A DNA stretch of 64,000 nucleotides from Clostridia bacterium (GCA_017507805.1 JAFWAC010000015.1:124001-188000), one strand, 5' to 3'; positions 31,033 through 40,511 are shown, numbered from the stretch's first letter. Translations and numbers: made by a program. Notes: generated by a model not told the origin, from the sequence alone.

Positions 31033-33441
31033 ATGCTTGAAATTAAAGAAAATATAATAACCATGCCTCTTTTAGCTCTTAGGGGTATGGTTGTGTTTCC
31101 CAAAACAATAGCTTCGTTTGATATTATAAGGGAAAAATCCTTGAATGCTTTAAGGGCTGCGATGGAGGGTAATCGCAAGCTTTTGGTGGTTACACAGAAA
31201 AATATTTATGCCGAGGACCCAAACCGCAAGGATCTTTATGATATTGGGTGCGTTGTTCGTGTTAAACAGATTTTAAAGGTTTCAGATTCGGTTACAAAGG
31301 TTTTGGTGGAGGGGCTTTACCGTGCAAGCTATGATAATTTCAGAACCATTAAAAATCTCTATCTTGCCAATGTTATTGAAAATACAGAAAAGCCGATAAC
31401 AAACCGCGAAATTTACCGCGAGACACTTTTGCGAAAAATCAAAACACAGTTTCACAAATATATTTCTGTGTTGCCGGGAATTGCACCGGATATTGTTGTG
31501 GCAGTAGATAAGGCTAAGGATTTAGGCTATCTTGCCGATTATATCGCATTTAATATACCTGCGCCTTTTGATGATAAACAGTATGTCTTAGAGCAACTTT
31601 CAATAGTCAACCGCGCCAAAATCCTGATTGAGCTTTTGGATAAGGAACGCGAAATCGGAGAAATTGACCGAAAAATCAATGAGAAAACCCGTGCGGCTAT
31701 TGATGAAAATCAAAAGGAATATTACCTGCGGGAGCAGATTCGTGTTATAAGCACCGAGCTTTACGGTGACGATGCGGCTGATGAGATTGATAACTATTAC
31801 GCGCGTATAGAAAATCTTGATGCGGACGATTCTGTCAAGCAAAAGCTGGCATCCCATGTCAGCAAGCTTTCAAAAATGCCTCAGGGCTCGCATGAGGGAA
31901 CGGTTGAGCGTGGATATCTTGATACTTGTCTTGAGCTTCCATGGAGAAAGAAAACTACGGTAATAACCGATATCGTCCGCGCTCAAAAAATTCTTGACCG
32001 CGATATTTACGGTATGGATAAGGTTAAAGACCGCATATTGGAACTGCTTTCTGTATATGCGCTGGCTCCCGATATTAAGGGACAGATAATTTGTCTTGCA
32101 GGCCCTCCCGGTGTGGGAAAAACCTCTATCGGTAAAACAATTGCCGAATGTATGGGGAGAAGCTTTGCCCGTATTTCCTTGGGCGGTATACATGATGAAG
32201 CCGAAATCAGAGGTCATAGGAAAACATATATCGGCTCAATGCCGGGTAAAATTGTCACTGCAATAAGCAAAGCAGGCTCTAATAATCCGCTTATACTGCT
32301 TGATGAAATAGATAAGCTTGGAAACGATTATAAAGGCGACCCCGCTTCTGCTTTGCTTGAGGTACTTGACCCTGAACAGAATTCCGCATTTGTAGACCAT
32401 TTCATAGAAATACCGTACGATTTGGGAAACACTGTTTTTATCGCTACTGCAAATAACCTGAACACCATTCCTGCGCCCTTGCGTGACAGAATGGAAATTA
32501 TTGAGCTTTCAGGCTATTCCAGAGAGGAAAAGCTTAATATCGCCAAAAAGCATCTTGTTGCAAAGCAGATTGAGCGCCACGGGCTTAAGAGGTCACAGCT
32601 AAAGCTTTCTGACAGTGCAATTTATTCGCTTATTGATTTTTATACACGCGAGGCAGGCGTCAGAAAATTAGAACGGAATATTGCCTCTCTTTGCCGTAAG
32701 TCTGCTAAGCTTATAGCTTCGGGTGAGCAGAATAAGGTCAATATAAAGGCGGCAGATGTTGAAAAAATGCTTGGTAAGCATCGCTATAAGGCTGAGGTAA
32801 TTCTTGAAAACAATGAGGTTGGAATTATTAACGGTCTTGCCTGGACGGCTGTCGGCGGCACGATAATGCAGCTCGAAATCGCAACAATGCAGGGGACAGG
32901 CAAAATTGAGCTTACCGGCTCTTTGGGTAATGTTATGAAGGAATCGGCAACAGCGGCAATCAGCTTCGTGCGTGCCAATGCTGAAAAATACGGTATTGAC
33001 CCTGATTTTTATAAAACTCGGGATATACATATCCATGCCACCGAGGCTGCCGTTCCAAAGGACGGGCCGTCTGCAGGTGTGACAATAACCACCGGTCTTA
33101 TATCCGCGCTCACAGGCAGACCTGTTTTGCGCGATGTTGCAATGACAGGCGAGGTTACTATCAGGGGAAGGGTATTGGCTATAGGCGGACTTAAGGAGAA
33201 GGCTATGGCGGCATATACAGGCGGTGTTAAAACCGTATTTATCCCTACAGAAAATATTCCCGATTTGGATGATGTCGATACAGTTGTCAAGGAAAATGTT
33301 GAGTTTGTCGCCGTTTCCCGGGTGGATGAAATAATCGAAAGGGCATTAGCTAATTGTGAAACAGAGTCTGCCACTCAGGAATGGAAGGTAGAGACAGGTG
33401 TGCTTACGCAGTCTGCAGGCAGACCGGTTTTAAGAAGATAA
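31033..33441 (+). CDS. lon: ATP-dependent protease Lon
   Basis: An 802-residue AAA+ serine protease. It has the N-terminal substrate domain (LALRGMVVFPKTI), Walker A GPPGVGKTS near residue 356, Walker B as ILLDEIDK, and a C-terminal protease domain with the catalytic Ser in KDGPSAGV (about 678) and Lys in GGLKEKAMAA (about 721). Length is typical for LonA. An AAGGAG site precedes the ATG at 31033. engB follows after 15 bp, the same lon-engB order as in Bacillus. Confidence 0.98.
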   Translation: MLEIKENIITMPLLALRGMVVFPKTIASFDIIREKSLNALRAAMEGNRKLLVVTQKNIYAEDPNRKDLYDIGCVVRVKQILKVSDSVTKVLVEGLYRASYDNFRTIKNLYLANVIENTEKPITNREIYRETLLRKIKTQFHKYISVLPGIAPDIVVAVDKAKDLGYLADYIAFNIPAPFDDKQYVLEQLSIVNRAKILIELLDKEREIGEIDRKINEKTRAAIDENQKEYYLREQIRVISTELYGDDAADEIDNYYARIENLDADDSVKQKLASHVSKLSKMPQGSHEGTVERGYLDTCLELPWRKKTTVITDIVRAQKILDRDIYGMDKVKDRILELLSVYALAPDIKGQIICLAGPPGVGKTSIGKTIAECMGRSFARISLGGIHDEAEIRGHRKTYIGSMPGKIVTAISKAGSNNPLILLDEIDKLGNDYKGDPASALLEVLDPEQNSAFVDHFIEIPYDLGNTVFIATANNLNTIPAPLRDRMEIIELSGYSREEKLNIAKKHLVAKQIERHGLKRSQLKLSDSAIYSLIDFYTREAGVRKLERNIASLCRKSAKLIASGEQNKVNIKAADVEKMLGKHRYKAEVILENNEVGIINGLAWTAVGGTIMQLEIATMQGTGKIELTGSLGNVMKESATAAISFVRANAEKYGIDPDFYKTRDIHIHATEAAVPKDGPSAGVTITTGLISALTGRPVLRDVAMTGEVTIRGRVLAIGGLKEKAMAAYTGGVKTVFIPTENIPDLDDVDTVVKENVEFVAVSRVDEIIERALANCETESATQEWKVETGVLTQSAGRPVLRR

Positions 33442-33456
33442 GGCAAGGGGTATAAA

Positions 33457-34047
33457 ATGAATTTTAATAATGCGCAGTTTGAAAAATCATTTGGTGCATT
33501 TTTTCAGCTCAAAGCATCGGATTTGCCGGAAATCTGCTTTTCGGGCAGGTCAAATGTTGGGAAATCCTCCTTGATAAATAAAATTCTCGGCAGAAAATCC
33601 ATTGCAAGGGTAAGCTCAAAGCCCGGTAAAACCGTAACAATCAACTTTTATAAGGTTGACGGAGTCCGTCTTGTGGATTTGCCGGGTTACGGTTATGCAA
33701 AGGTTTCCTATTCGGAAAAAGAACGCTGGGCAGAGCTGGTTGAGGGCTATTTTGGTTCGGGCAGAGATATTAAAATGGTATTTCAGCTTATTGATATGCG
33801 TCATCCTGCGACAGATTACGATATTTCAATGCTTGAGTTTCTGCAACACAATAAAATACCGTATACTGTAATCCTTACCAAGGCTGACAAGCTAAATAAA
33901 ACCGAAACTGCAAACCGTCTTGAACTTATCAAAAGCGAACTTTCTGCATTTTTAGCACATACACGAATAATTCCTTTTTCAATTCAAAATTCCGAGTGTG
34001 CTGAAAAAGTCAGAGAAATTATTACCAATTCGGTTTTTAATGTTTGA
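33457..34047 (+). CDS. engB: Ribosome biogenesis GTPase EngB (YsxC)
   Basis: A 196-residue GTPase needed for large-subunit assembly. G1 GRSNVGKSSLI, G3 DLPGYG and G4 TKADK are all present, as is the TRAFAC switch region PGKTVTINF. Length is typical. It is directly downstream of lon. The promoter of the asparagine T-box unit overlaps its last codons (TTGACA starts at 34044). Confidence 0.97.
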   Translation: MNFNNAQFEKSFGAFFQLKASDLPEICFSGRSNVGKSSLINKILGRKSIARVSSKPGKTVTINFYKVDGVRLVDLPGYGYAKVSYSEKERWAELVEGYFGSGRDIKMVFQLIDMRHPATDYDISMLEFLQHNKIPYTVILTKADKLNKTETANRLELIKSELSAFLAHTRIIPFSIQNSECAEKVREIITNSVFNV

Positions 34048-34072
34048 CAATACCTTGTTTTGATGTTATAAT
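34044..34072 (+). promoter_or_regulatory. Sigma-A promoter of the Asn T-box unit
   Basis: Perfect consensus: TTGACA (34044-34049), 17-bp spacer, TATAAT (34067-34072). The -35 overlaps the engB stop codon. Confidence 0.9.
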
Positions 34073-34092
34073 GGAATAAATTATAGATTATT

Positions 34093-34338
34093 AAAGGCAA
34101 TGACGAAGAAAAGTAGTATCACCTCCGATGCTCAGAGAGTTGCGTAACGGTGCAAGCGCAATCACCGCGTGATATGAAGAACACTTTCGAGCCGCAATCT
34201 GAAAGCCGTGTCAGGCAAGTAGGTGCGCCGTACTGATGCGTTAAATCAACCTTGAGTGACCGTTTATTAACGGTAAATTAGGTGGCACCGCGAATAAGCG
34301 TCTATTCGTCCTGATATGGGAATAATAGGCGCTTTTTT
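34093..34338 (+). promoter_or_regulatory. T-box riboswitch, asparagine-type (specifier AAC)
   Basis: Stem I has AGAGAG and GGTGCAA; the specifier codon AAC (Asn) lies at 34180-34182 before ACTTTCGAGCC. The T-box TGGCACCGCG (34283-34292) has UGGC, which pairs with GCCA, so discriminator G as in tRNA-Asn. The terminator is AGCGTCTATT (34297-34306) with AATAGGCGCT (34324-34333) and TTTTTT. Specifier, discriminator and downstream genes all agree, which validates the alignment used for the other two T-boxes. Confidence 0.95.
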
Positions 34339-34363
34339 ATTTAATAGCTTAGGGGATAGTTTT

Positions 34364-35740
34364 ATGAAGCATATTGATATTATTGATATTTTTGAAAAAA
34401 ACGAGCTTATAGGTACCGAAGCCACCGTTTGCGGTTGGGTGAGAACCTCACGCGATTCCAAAAACATGGCTTTTATTGAGCTTAATGACGGCACAAGCCT
34501 TAAGCATCTGCAAATTGTTATAGATAAAGCTGTTATTTCGGAAATAGCGGATTTTATGAAGCTTGGCACCTCACTTAAGGTTGTGGGAGAGGTTGTTAAA
34601 TCTGCTGTTGCGGCAGACAGTGTGGAAATTAACGCCAAGGAAATTACTGTTTTGGGTGAGTGTCCTCAGGAATATCCGCTTCAGAAAAAGCGCCATACAC
34701 TTGAATATCTCCGAACAATACCGCATTTGCGTGTTCGTACCAACACCTTTAATGCTGTATTGCGTGTGCGCTCGGTAGTATCTGCTTGTATTCATGAGTA
34801 TTTCCAGCAACGCCGATATGTATATATCCATACTCCTCTTATCACCGCAAGCGACTGTGAGGGCGCGGGTGAAATGTTTAAGGTAACCACTATCGGTTAC
34901 AGTAATAATTATAAATCCGAGGAAGAATATAATGCCGATGATTTCTTTGGCAAACGCGCAGCACTCAGTGTTTCAGGTCAGCTTGAGGGTGAGGTTGCCG
35001 CAATGGCTATGGGCAAGATTTACACCTTCGGTCCTTCTTTCCGCGCCGAAAAGAGTAATACACCCCGCCATGTTGCGGAATTCTGGCATGTTGAGCCCGA
35101 GGTTGCCTTTGCGGAGCTTCCCGATATTATTGAAATTGCAGAGGAGCTTATCAAGCATATAATTAACACCGTTCTTGAAAAATGTCCTGAGGAGCTTAAA
35201 TTCTTTGATGCTCACTTTGAAAAGGGACTTATCGAAAAGCTTGAAAGCGTTGCAAGCAATGATTTTGCTGTTATGACCTATACCGAAGCTATTGATGCAC
35301 TTTTAAAGGCCGATGTTAAATTTCAATACCCGGTCGAGTGGGGCTGTGACCTTATGACAGAGCACGAAAGATATATTTCGGAGGTTGTCTGCAAAAGACC
35401 GGTTTTCTTAACCGACTATCCCAAAGAAATTAAATCTTTTTATATGAAACAAAATGCTGATGGTAAGACCGTTGCCGCCACCGACCTTCTCGTGCCGGGC
35501 GTGGGTGAGATTATTGGTTGCAGCGAGCGTGAGGCAGACCTTGATAAGCTGCTTTCGGCAATGGAGGCACGCGGAATGTCGCTCGCAGAATATGAGCACT
35601 ATATTTCTCTCAGAAAATTCGGTTCTGTGCCCCACAGCGGATTTGGCTTAGGTCTTGAAAGAATTATTATGTATGTGACCGGTGTTCAGAATATCCGCGA
35701 TGTTATTCTGTATCCCCGTACGGTTGGCAGCATTTATTAA
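34364..35740 (+). CDS. asnS: Asparaginyl-tRNA synthetase
   Basis: A 458-residue class IIb synthetase: an N-terminal OB-fold anticodon domain (ATVCGWVRTSRDSKNMAFIEL), then the catalytic core with class II motif 2 in GPSFRAEKSNTPRHVAEFWHVEPE and motif 3 in GFGLGLERIIMYVTG. The ATG at 34364 was chosen because the upstream frame runs into the T-box terminator. It is the first gene of the Asn T-box unit, and asnA follows after 15 bp, so tRNA charging and asparagine synthesis are controlled together. Confidence 0.97.
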   Translation: MKHIDIIDIFEKNELIGTEATVCGWVRTSRDSKNMAFIELNDGTSLKHLQIVIDKAVISEIADFMKLGTSLKVVGEVVKSAVAADSVEINAKEITVLGECPQEYPLQKKRHTLEYLRTIPHLRVRTNTFNAVLRVRSVVSACIHEYFQQRRYVYIHTPLITASDCEGAGEMFKVTTIGYSNNYKSEEEYNADDFFGKRAALSVSGQLEGEVAAMAMGKIYTFGPSFRAEKSNTPRHVAEFWHVEPEVAFAELPDIIEIAEELIKHIINTVLEKCPEELKFFDAHFEKGLIEKLESVASNDFAVMTYTEAIDALLKADVKFQYPVEWGCDLMTEHERYISEVVCKRPVFLTDYPKEIKSFYMKQNADGKTVAATDLLVPGVGEIIGCSEREADLDKLLSAMEARGMSLAEYEHYISLRKFGSVPHSGFGLGLERIIMYVTGVQNIRDVILYPRTVGSIY

Positions 35741-35755
35741 TCTGGAGTGGTTTTT

Positions 35756-36745
35756 TTGGAAAAGTATGTTTCGTTATTAAACGAATTTGATACACAAAGC
35801 GCGATTGCGCTTGTAAAGGATAAATTCGCCGCCGAGCTGTGCGACAGCCTTGATTTGTCTCGCGTTTCTGCGCCGCTTTTTGTAAAGCAAGGCAGCGGTC
35901 TTAATGACGATTTAAACGGTGTTGAAAGACCCGTATCGTTTGACATTCTTGAAACGGGCGAGATTGCCGAGGTTGTTCACAGTCTTGCAAAATGGAAGCG
36001 AATGGCACTTTTGAAGTACGGTTTTCCGCTTCACACGGGACTTTATACCGATATGAATGCTATTCGGCGGGATGAAACCTGTGACAGTCTCCATTCAATT
36101 TATGTTGACCAGTGGGATTGGGAAAAGATAATTACTGCTGAGGATAGAAATGAAAACTATTTGAAGGCAACAGTGCGAAGCATTTACGGTGCTGTTTTGA
36201 GAACGGCAAAGGCTGTCAGTGAAAGATTTCCTGTTATTGACTGTTACTTGCCTCAAAATATTACCTTCGTCACAACCTATGAGTTAGAGGAGCGTTATCC
36301 AAACCTTACTCCCAAGCAACGCGAATATGAAATTTCTAAGGAATACGGCGCTGTATTTTTAATGCAGATAGGGGATAAGCTTAAAAGCGGTCAAAAGCAT
36401 GACGGCAGAGCCCCTGATTACGATGATTGGACTCTTAACGGCGATATTTTAATTTATAACCGCGTGATAGATGCCGCTTTTGAAATTTCCTCGATGGGAA
36501 TAAGGGTAGACAGAGAAAGCCTCTTGCGTCAGCTTAAAGCAGAAAACGCAGAGGACCGTTTGGACTTTGAATTCCACAAAATGCTGATTAACGGTGCTCT
36601 CCCGCTTACGATTGGCGGAGGAATAGGTCAGTCAAGACTGTGTATGCTCTTGTTACATAAGGCGCATGTAGGTGAGGTTCAGGTATCAATCTGGCCTGAA
36701 AAAGAAATCAGTAAATGCAAAAAGATGGGTATTAATTTACTGTAA
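35756..36745 (+). CDS. asnA: Aspartate--ammonia ligase (AsnA)
   Basis: Makes asparagine from aspartate, ammonia and ATP. The 329-residue class II synthetase-like enzyme matches AsnA through EVVHSLAKWKRMAL, GLYTDMNAIRRDE, SIYVDQWDWE, AVFLMQIGDKL, HDGRAPDYDDW, LNGDILIYN and GGGIGQSRL. I chose the TTG at 35756 (MEKYVSLLNEF), with a GGAG site at 35744; a GTG at 35747 lies in that site. It is the second gene of the Asn T-box unit. Confidence 0.96.
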   Translation: MEKYVSLLNEFDTQSAIALVKDKFAAELCDSLDLSRVSAPLFVKQGSGLNDDLNGVERPVSFDILETGEIAEVVHSLAKWKRMALLKYGFPLHTGLYTDMNAIRRDETCDSLHSIYVDQWDWEKIITAEDRNENYLKATVRSIYGAVLRTAKAVSERFPVIDCYLPQNITFVTTYELEERYPNLTPKQREYEISKEYGAVFLMQIGDKLKSGQKHDGRAPDYDDWTLNGDILIYNRVIDAAFEISSMGIRVDRESLLRQLKAENAEDRLDFEFHKMLINGALPLTIGGGIGQSRLCMLLLHKAHVGEVQVSIWPEKEISKCKKMGINLL

Positions 36746-36768
36746 ATATTACATTAAAGGATGTTAAT

Positions 36769-38631
36769 ATGAAAAACCGATATTTAAATCTACTTTTTTT
36801 CCTGGGTTTTGATTTTGCATCAGCAATACTTGCAATGGCATTATCCTTTTTAGCTGCTGAAATGCCGATTTTAAACCAACATTTTGGTATACAGAATTTC
36901 TCTTATGTCCTTTGGGCAGTTGTGTTTTTGTTGGTTTCTTATTTGCTTAAAATTTATAATATTTTATGGCGATACGCAGGTTTTCTGCAATATTTGCGTA
37001 TATTTGGGGCTTCTGTTATAACCTTAGGGATATTGTTTGTATCCCAAATGGCTGTTTTTGGTACGCATTTTAAGCTTGCAGTTTATATATTTACATTTTT
37101 CCTTGTAAATACTTTGATTATTGCTCAAAGGGTTGTTTTTAAGCATATAGTGCATAATACGGACGATTCTGCTCAACCTCTGCCGGAGGATGGAGCGCAA
37201 ATGTCAGGAAATATTATGCTCATTGGAGCCGGCTCCGCAGGTGAGATTATAATCAACGAGATGACCTACAAAAAGGAGTATTCCAATTGTAAAATCAAGT
37301 GTGTTATCGATGATAATCCTTATAAAAAAGGTCAGTATATTTCGGGAATAAAGATTGTCGGTGCCCGTGATATGATTCTGTGGGCGGCTGAAAAATACGA
37401 TATTTCATATATTATATTTGCAATTCCAAACTGCAAGCCCTCAGATAAATCAGAAATTCTTAATATTTGTCAAAAAACAGGCTGTACCTTAAGAATTGTT
37501 CCTTCTATTTGCAAGATGTATAACCCGTCTGAATTGTCGTCAGTTATTCGCGAGGTGCAAATTGAAGATCTTTTGGGCAGAGACCCCGTTGAAATTGATG
37601 TTAATGCAATCCTCGATTATGTTAGCGATAAGGTCGTTCTTGTTACGGGCGGCGGCGGTACAATCGGCTCCGAGCTTTGCCGCCAAATTGCTGTTCATAA
37701 CCCTAAACAGCTTATTATATTTGATATTTACGAAAATAATGCGTATGAAATTCAAAACGAGCTTCGCTATAAGTTCCCCGAGCTTGATTTAGTAACTCTT
37801 ATAGGCTCTGTGCGTGATTCTAAGCGCCTTGATTATGTTTTCCGTACCTACAGACCGAATATTGTCTATCATGCCGCGGCGCATAAGCATGTACCCTTGA
37901 TGGAGGATAGTCCGAACGAAACCGTTAAGAACAATGTTTTCGGCACCTTGAAAACTGCAGAGTGTGCTGATAGGTACGGTGTAGAAAAGTTTTTGCTGAT
38001 TTCTACCGATAAGGCTGTTAATCCAACCAATATTATGGGCGCAAGTAAACGAATTTGCGAAATGATAATACAAACCTATAACAAGCATTCCGAAACCGAA
38101 TTTGCCGCTGTTCGCTTTGGTAATGTTCTGGGTTCTAACGGAAGTGTTATACCGCTGTTTAAAAAGCAGATACTTCACGGCGGTCCGGTCACCGTTACCG
38201 ATCCTAATATAATCAGATATTTTATGACCATTCCGGAGGCTGTTTCACTTGTTTTGCAGGCAGGTGCAACAGCCCGTGGCGGTGAAATTTTTGTGCTTGA
38301 TATGGGCGAGCCTGTAAAGATTTTAACATTGGCGGAAAATCTTATAAGGTTGTCCGGCTTTGTACCGTATAAGGATATAAAAATTGAATTCACAGGGCTT
38401 CGTCCGGGCGAAAAGCTGTATGAGGAGCTTTTGATGTCAGAGGAGGGGCTTACTGCCACTGCAAATAATCTTATCCATATAGGAAAACCGATCGATATAG
38501 ATGAGGAGCTTTTCAAGGAAACAATCAATGAAATGAAGGCTGTTATGTATGATGAAACGGTTGATGTAAAAGCACTCGTATGCAAAATAGTTCCTACTTA
38601 TACACCTGAAAACAACAAAGCAGCTAAATAG
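36769..38631 (+). CDS. Membrane nucleotide-sugar epimerase/dehydratase (PglF/CapD/WbpM type)
   Basis: A 620-residue protein with four membrane helices in residues 8-125, a first Rossmann domain (IMLIGAGSAGEIIINEM) and an extended SDR domain (GGGGTIGSELCR near residue 293; STDKAVNPTNIMGASKR, with Met in place of the usual catalytic Tyr as in the family; GEKLYEEL). Such enzymes turn UDP-GlcNAc into UDP-4-keto-6-deoxy sugars for glycans or protein glycosylation. It stands apart from other glycan genes here. A GGATG site precedes the ATG. The product is inferred from the family. Confidence 0.92.
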   Translation: MKNRYLNLLFFLGFDFASAILAMALSFLAAEMPILNQHFGIQNFSYVLWAVVFLLVSYLLKIYNILWRYAGFLQYLRIFGASVITLGILFVSQMAVFGTHFKLAVYIFTFFLVNTLIIAQRVVFKHIVHNTDDSAQPLPEDGAQMSGNIMLIGAGSAGEIIINEMTYKKEYSNCKIKCVIDDNPYKKGQYISGIKIVGARDMILWAAEKYDISYIIFAIPNCKPSDKSEILNICQKTGCTLRIVPSICKMYNPSELSSVIREVQIEDLLGRDPVEIDVNAILDYVSDKVVLVTGGGGTIGSELCRQIAVHNPKQLIIFDIYENNAYEIQNELRYKFPELDLVTLIGSVRDSKRLDYVFRTYRPNIVYHAAAHKHVPLMEDSPNETVKNNVFGTLKTAECADRYGVEKFLLISTDKAVNPTNIMGASKRICEMIIQTYNKHSETEFAAVRFGNVLGSNGSVIPLFKKQILHGGPVTVTDPNIIRYFMTIPEAVSLVLQAGATARGGEIFVLDMGEPVKILTLAENLIRLSGFVPYKDIKIEFTGLRPGEKLYEELLMSEEGLTATANNLIHIGKPIDIDEELFKETINEMKAVMYDETVDVKALVCKIVPTYTPENNKAAK

Positions 38632-38668
38632 TTTTATTTCAGAAAATGCAAGGAAGGAGGGGAAGCTT

Positions 38669-39346
38669 TTGAATAAGAGGTATAATTCTTTATTCATAGA
38701 TTTGGACGATACACTGTTGGATTTTAGCAGTGACGAGAAAAAAGCAATTTTAAATACGCTTGAAAAATACAATCTACCTTGCTCTGAGGATGTTTATACA
38801 GTATATTCCGAAATAGAAAATTGGCAGTATTTTAATTTAGGTCAAGAGTTTGATGCAAAAACCTTAATTACAAGCCGTTTTAAGGTATTACTGAAAATGT
38901 TAGAGGCAGAAAATATTGATGAAATTTCTGATGATTATTACTCTGCTATGTGTAACGGCCATAAGCTTAAAAAGGGTGCACTCAAGGTGTTGCGTTATCT
39001 GAAATCACAGGGCTATAAATTATACCTCACAACAAACGGCTTTCCGAGCTTTCAGTATAAAAGGATAAAGTCCTCCGGAATATCAGGCTTTTTTGACGGA
39101 ATATTTATATCAGAGGAGATTGATTTTAAGAAGCCGACAAAAATGTATTTTGAATATGTTATGAATCATATACCGGAGAGCAATCGTTCTAAGGTCTTGA
39201 TTATAGGTGATGCTCCCACAGCAGATGTATTGGGTGGATTGAACTCAGGGATTGACACCTGTTGGATTTGCGGAAGAGACAAGCAATGCCGATATAGGTA
39301 TACATATAAAGTATCCAATATTGAACAATTGCTGAATATTTTATAA
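38669..39346 (+). CDS. HAD-superfamily hydrolase, YjjG-like
   Basis: A 225-residue phosphatase with HAD motif I DLDDTLLDF, motif II LTTNG, motif III with Lys in DFKKPTKMYF and motif IV IIGDAPTADVLGG. The cap-domain size and start (NKRYNSLFIDLDDTLLDFS) match the YjjG/pyrimidine nucleotidase group, which acts on dUMP and damaged nucleotides. A TTG start at 38669 follows AGGAAGGAGGGG. It is between the nucleotide-sugar enzyme and rpsT. The substrate is not certain. Confidence 0.88.
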   Translation: MNKRYNSLFIDLDDTLLDFSSDEKKAILNTLEKYNLPCSEDVYTVYSEIENWQYFNLGQEFDAKTLITSRFKVLLKMLEAENIDEISDDYYSAMCNGHKLKKGALKVLRYLKSQGYKLYLTTNGFPSFQYKRIKSSGISGFFDGIFISEEIDFKKPTKMYFEYVMNHIPESNRSKVLIIGDAPTADVLGGLNSGIDTCWICGRDKQCRYRYTYKVSNIEQLLNIL

Positions 39347-39376
39347 CTTAAATTTATTGTTTTTCTTAAAAAAGTG

Positions 39377-39405
39377 TTGCAATTTGTGTGAACTTGTGGT
39401 ATTAT
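39377..39405 (+). promoter_or_regulatory. Promoter of rpsT
   Basis: TTGCAA (39377-39382), 17-bp spacer, extended -10 TGGTATTAT with TATTAT at 39400-39405. A small hairpin (GTGAC...GTCAC, about 39424-39448) lies in the leader before the ribosome site. Confidence 0.8.
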
Positions 39406-39469
39406 TAGTTGTACGCGAGTTAAGGTGACTGAAATTACTGTTTGTCACTATGTGTTGGGAGGTGTCATG

Positions 39470-39733
39470 ATGCCGAATATTAAATCTGCTAAAAAGCGTG
39501 TACTCGTAAGCAAGGCTAATTATGAACATAACAAGGCTTATCGTTCTGCTTTAAGAACTGCTCTTAAAAAGGCTGATGCTGCTATTGACGCTAAGTCTGA
39601 CGATATGGCAGTTGCTGTTACAGCCGCTGTTAAGAAAATTGACCAGGCAGCTTCCAAGGGTATTATTCACAAGAATAATGCTGCAAGAAAGAAATCTGCT
39701 TTAGTTACTCGTTTTAACAAGGTTAATGCTTAA
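39470..39733 (+). CDS. rpsT: 30S ribosomal protein S20
   Basis: An 87-residue S20 with the usual start MPNIKSAKKRV and the segment SALRTALKKADAAI, ending in NAARKKSALVTRFNKVNA. It binds 16S rRNA early in 30S assembly. Two adjacent ATG codons (39467, 39470) follow GGGAGGT; the second gives the canonical start. It has its own promoter and terminator. Confidence 0.98.
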   Translation: MPNIKSAKKRVLVSKANYEHNKAYRSALRTALKKADAAIDAKSDDMAVAVTAAVKKIDQAASKGIIHKNNAARKKSALVTRFNKVNA

Positions 39734-39742
39734 TTTGTTTTA

Positions 39743-39780
39743 AAGAGACTGCCTTTTAATAAAGCAGTCTCTTAAATTTT
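39743..39780 (+). terminator. Terminator of rpsT
   Basis: Stem AAGAGACTGC (39743-39752) with GCAGTCTCTT (39764-39773), then TTTTT after three A. Confidence 0.88.
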
Positions 39781-39788
39781 TATCGGAG

Positions 39789-39836
39789 ATTAAAAACAGC
39801 GACAAGGTTAGTTATTTCCTTGTCGCTGCTTTTTGA
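39789..39836. terminator. Second hairpin, bidirectional terminator
   Basis: AGCGACAAGG pairs with CCTTGTCGCT around a short loop, with TTTTT on the plus side and TTTTT on the minus side. It overlaps the 3' end of the decayed transporter frame on the minus strand. Confidence 0.75.
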
Positions 39837-40180
39837 TTATTATCGGCTCTTAATAAATTTATCTTTTCCTTTTTAAGTAAATATGCAAATGCACCAAGTG
39901 AAACAACACTATCAAAGGCATTTCCGATACCGAATAGCAAAGCAATTCCGATAAGTGACGGTGTCCATATTCCTGTTAAATAAAGAATAAATGCAATCCC
40001 ATAATAAACTGTATTAGTTACTACTGACTCAAAAAGCATATAGTTAGTTTTGCCGAGTCCGTAGAATATAGAATCAAATATATTCTGGAATGCATACAAC
40101 ACATAAAAGGGCTCTGTTTCAAGGCTCATATCGAAATTATACCATTTCTTTTCCTCTTTTTTTAAAGAAAAGTGGTTCAT
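39812..40180 (-). pseudogene. Fragment of a MATE-family efflux transporter (C-terminal part only)
   Basis: The frame encodes about 120 residues, of which roughly 100 match the last three helices of a MATE/DinF-type transporter (QNIFDSIFYGLGKTNYMLFESVVTNTVYY, in part QNIFDSIFYGLGKTNYM, and IGIALLFGIGNAFDSVVS). A full protein needs about 450 residues and twelve helices. The first 17 residues (MNHFSLKKEEKKWYNFD) are unrelated, and nothing upstream extends the match. It is therefore a 5'-truncated remnant. It lies between rpsT and a partial tRNA gene, in a region that looks like a deletion or integration scar. Confidence 0.75.
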
Positions 40181-40281
40181 ATCTATTTACAACACAGATT
40201 TTTCTTTGTCTACTGCGGATAAAAATTTGTTCTGCGAAAGGCCTTGACTTTTGGGGCGGGCAGAGTTACCATACAGACGAC

Positions 40282-40326
40282 AAAAAACACCTCGGATGCG
40301 GCGGAAAGCTACATTCGAGGTGTTTT
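40282..40326. terminator. Hairpin with A/T flanks, bidirectional terminator-like
   Basis: Stem CACCTCG (40288-40294) with CGAGGTG (40316-40322), extended by AAAAAA before and TTTT after. The stem sequence equals the acceptor stem of the tRNA-Pro fragment 180 bp downstream, which may be chance or a relic. Confidence 0.6.
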
Positions 40327-40463
40327 GCTTGACCACAGTTTATCCCACAGACATGACCGGAGGACACGGAAACAGTGGAGGTAAGAGTGCGGGAAAGCAT
40401 CTGTTTCCGAGCGAAAAGGGGCGGAAACGGCTAAAACCGAGCGGAAACAGGTACTTCGGATTT

Positions 40464-40509
40464 CTTTGGGAACTAGATGCCGCAGGTTCGAGCCCTGTCA
40501 CCTCGACCA
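40464..40509 (+). other. 3' half of a tRNA-Pro(UGG) gene, probable attachment-site relic
   Basis: From CTTTGGGAACTAG the sequence reads as the anticodon loop (TGG) and 3' anticodon stem. It continues as T-arm GCAGG-TTCGAGC-CCTGT, 3' acceptor strand CACCTCG, discriminator A and encoded CCA. This matches the 3' half of bacterial tRNA-Pro. The 5' half (acceptor CGAGGTG, D-arm, 5' anticodon stem) is not found just upstream. Partial tRNA genes ending at CCA and starting near the anticodon loop are typical of element attachment sites. It cannot make a functional tRNA. Confidence 0.75.
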
Positions 40510-40511
40510 AT

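Noticed and set aside
40231-40510. Possible tmRNA or intron-containing tRNA, since CGAGGTG at 40316 could pair with CACCTCG at 40499
   Set aside because: No tag-peptide frame, D-arm or 5' anticodon stem is present between them. The first CGAGGTG already pairs with CACCTCG at 40288 as a terminator hairpin.
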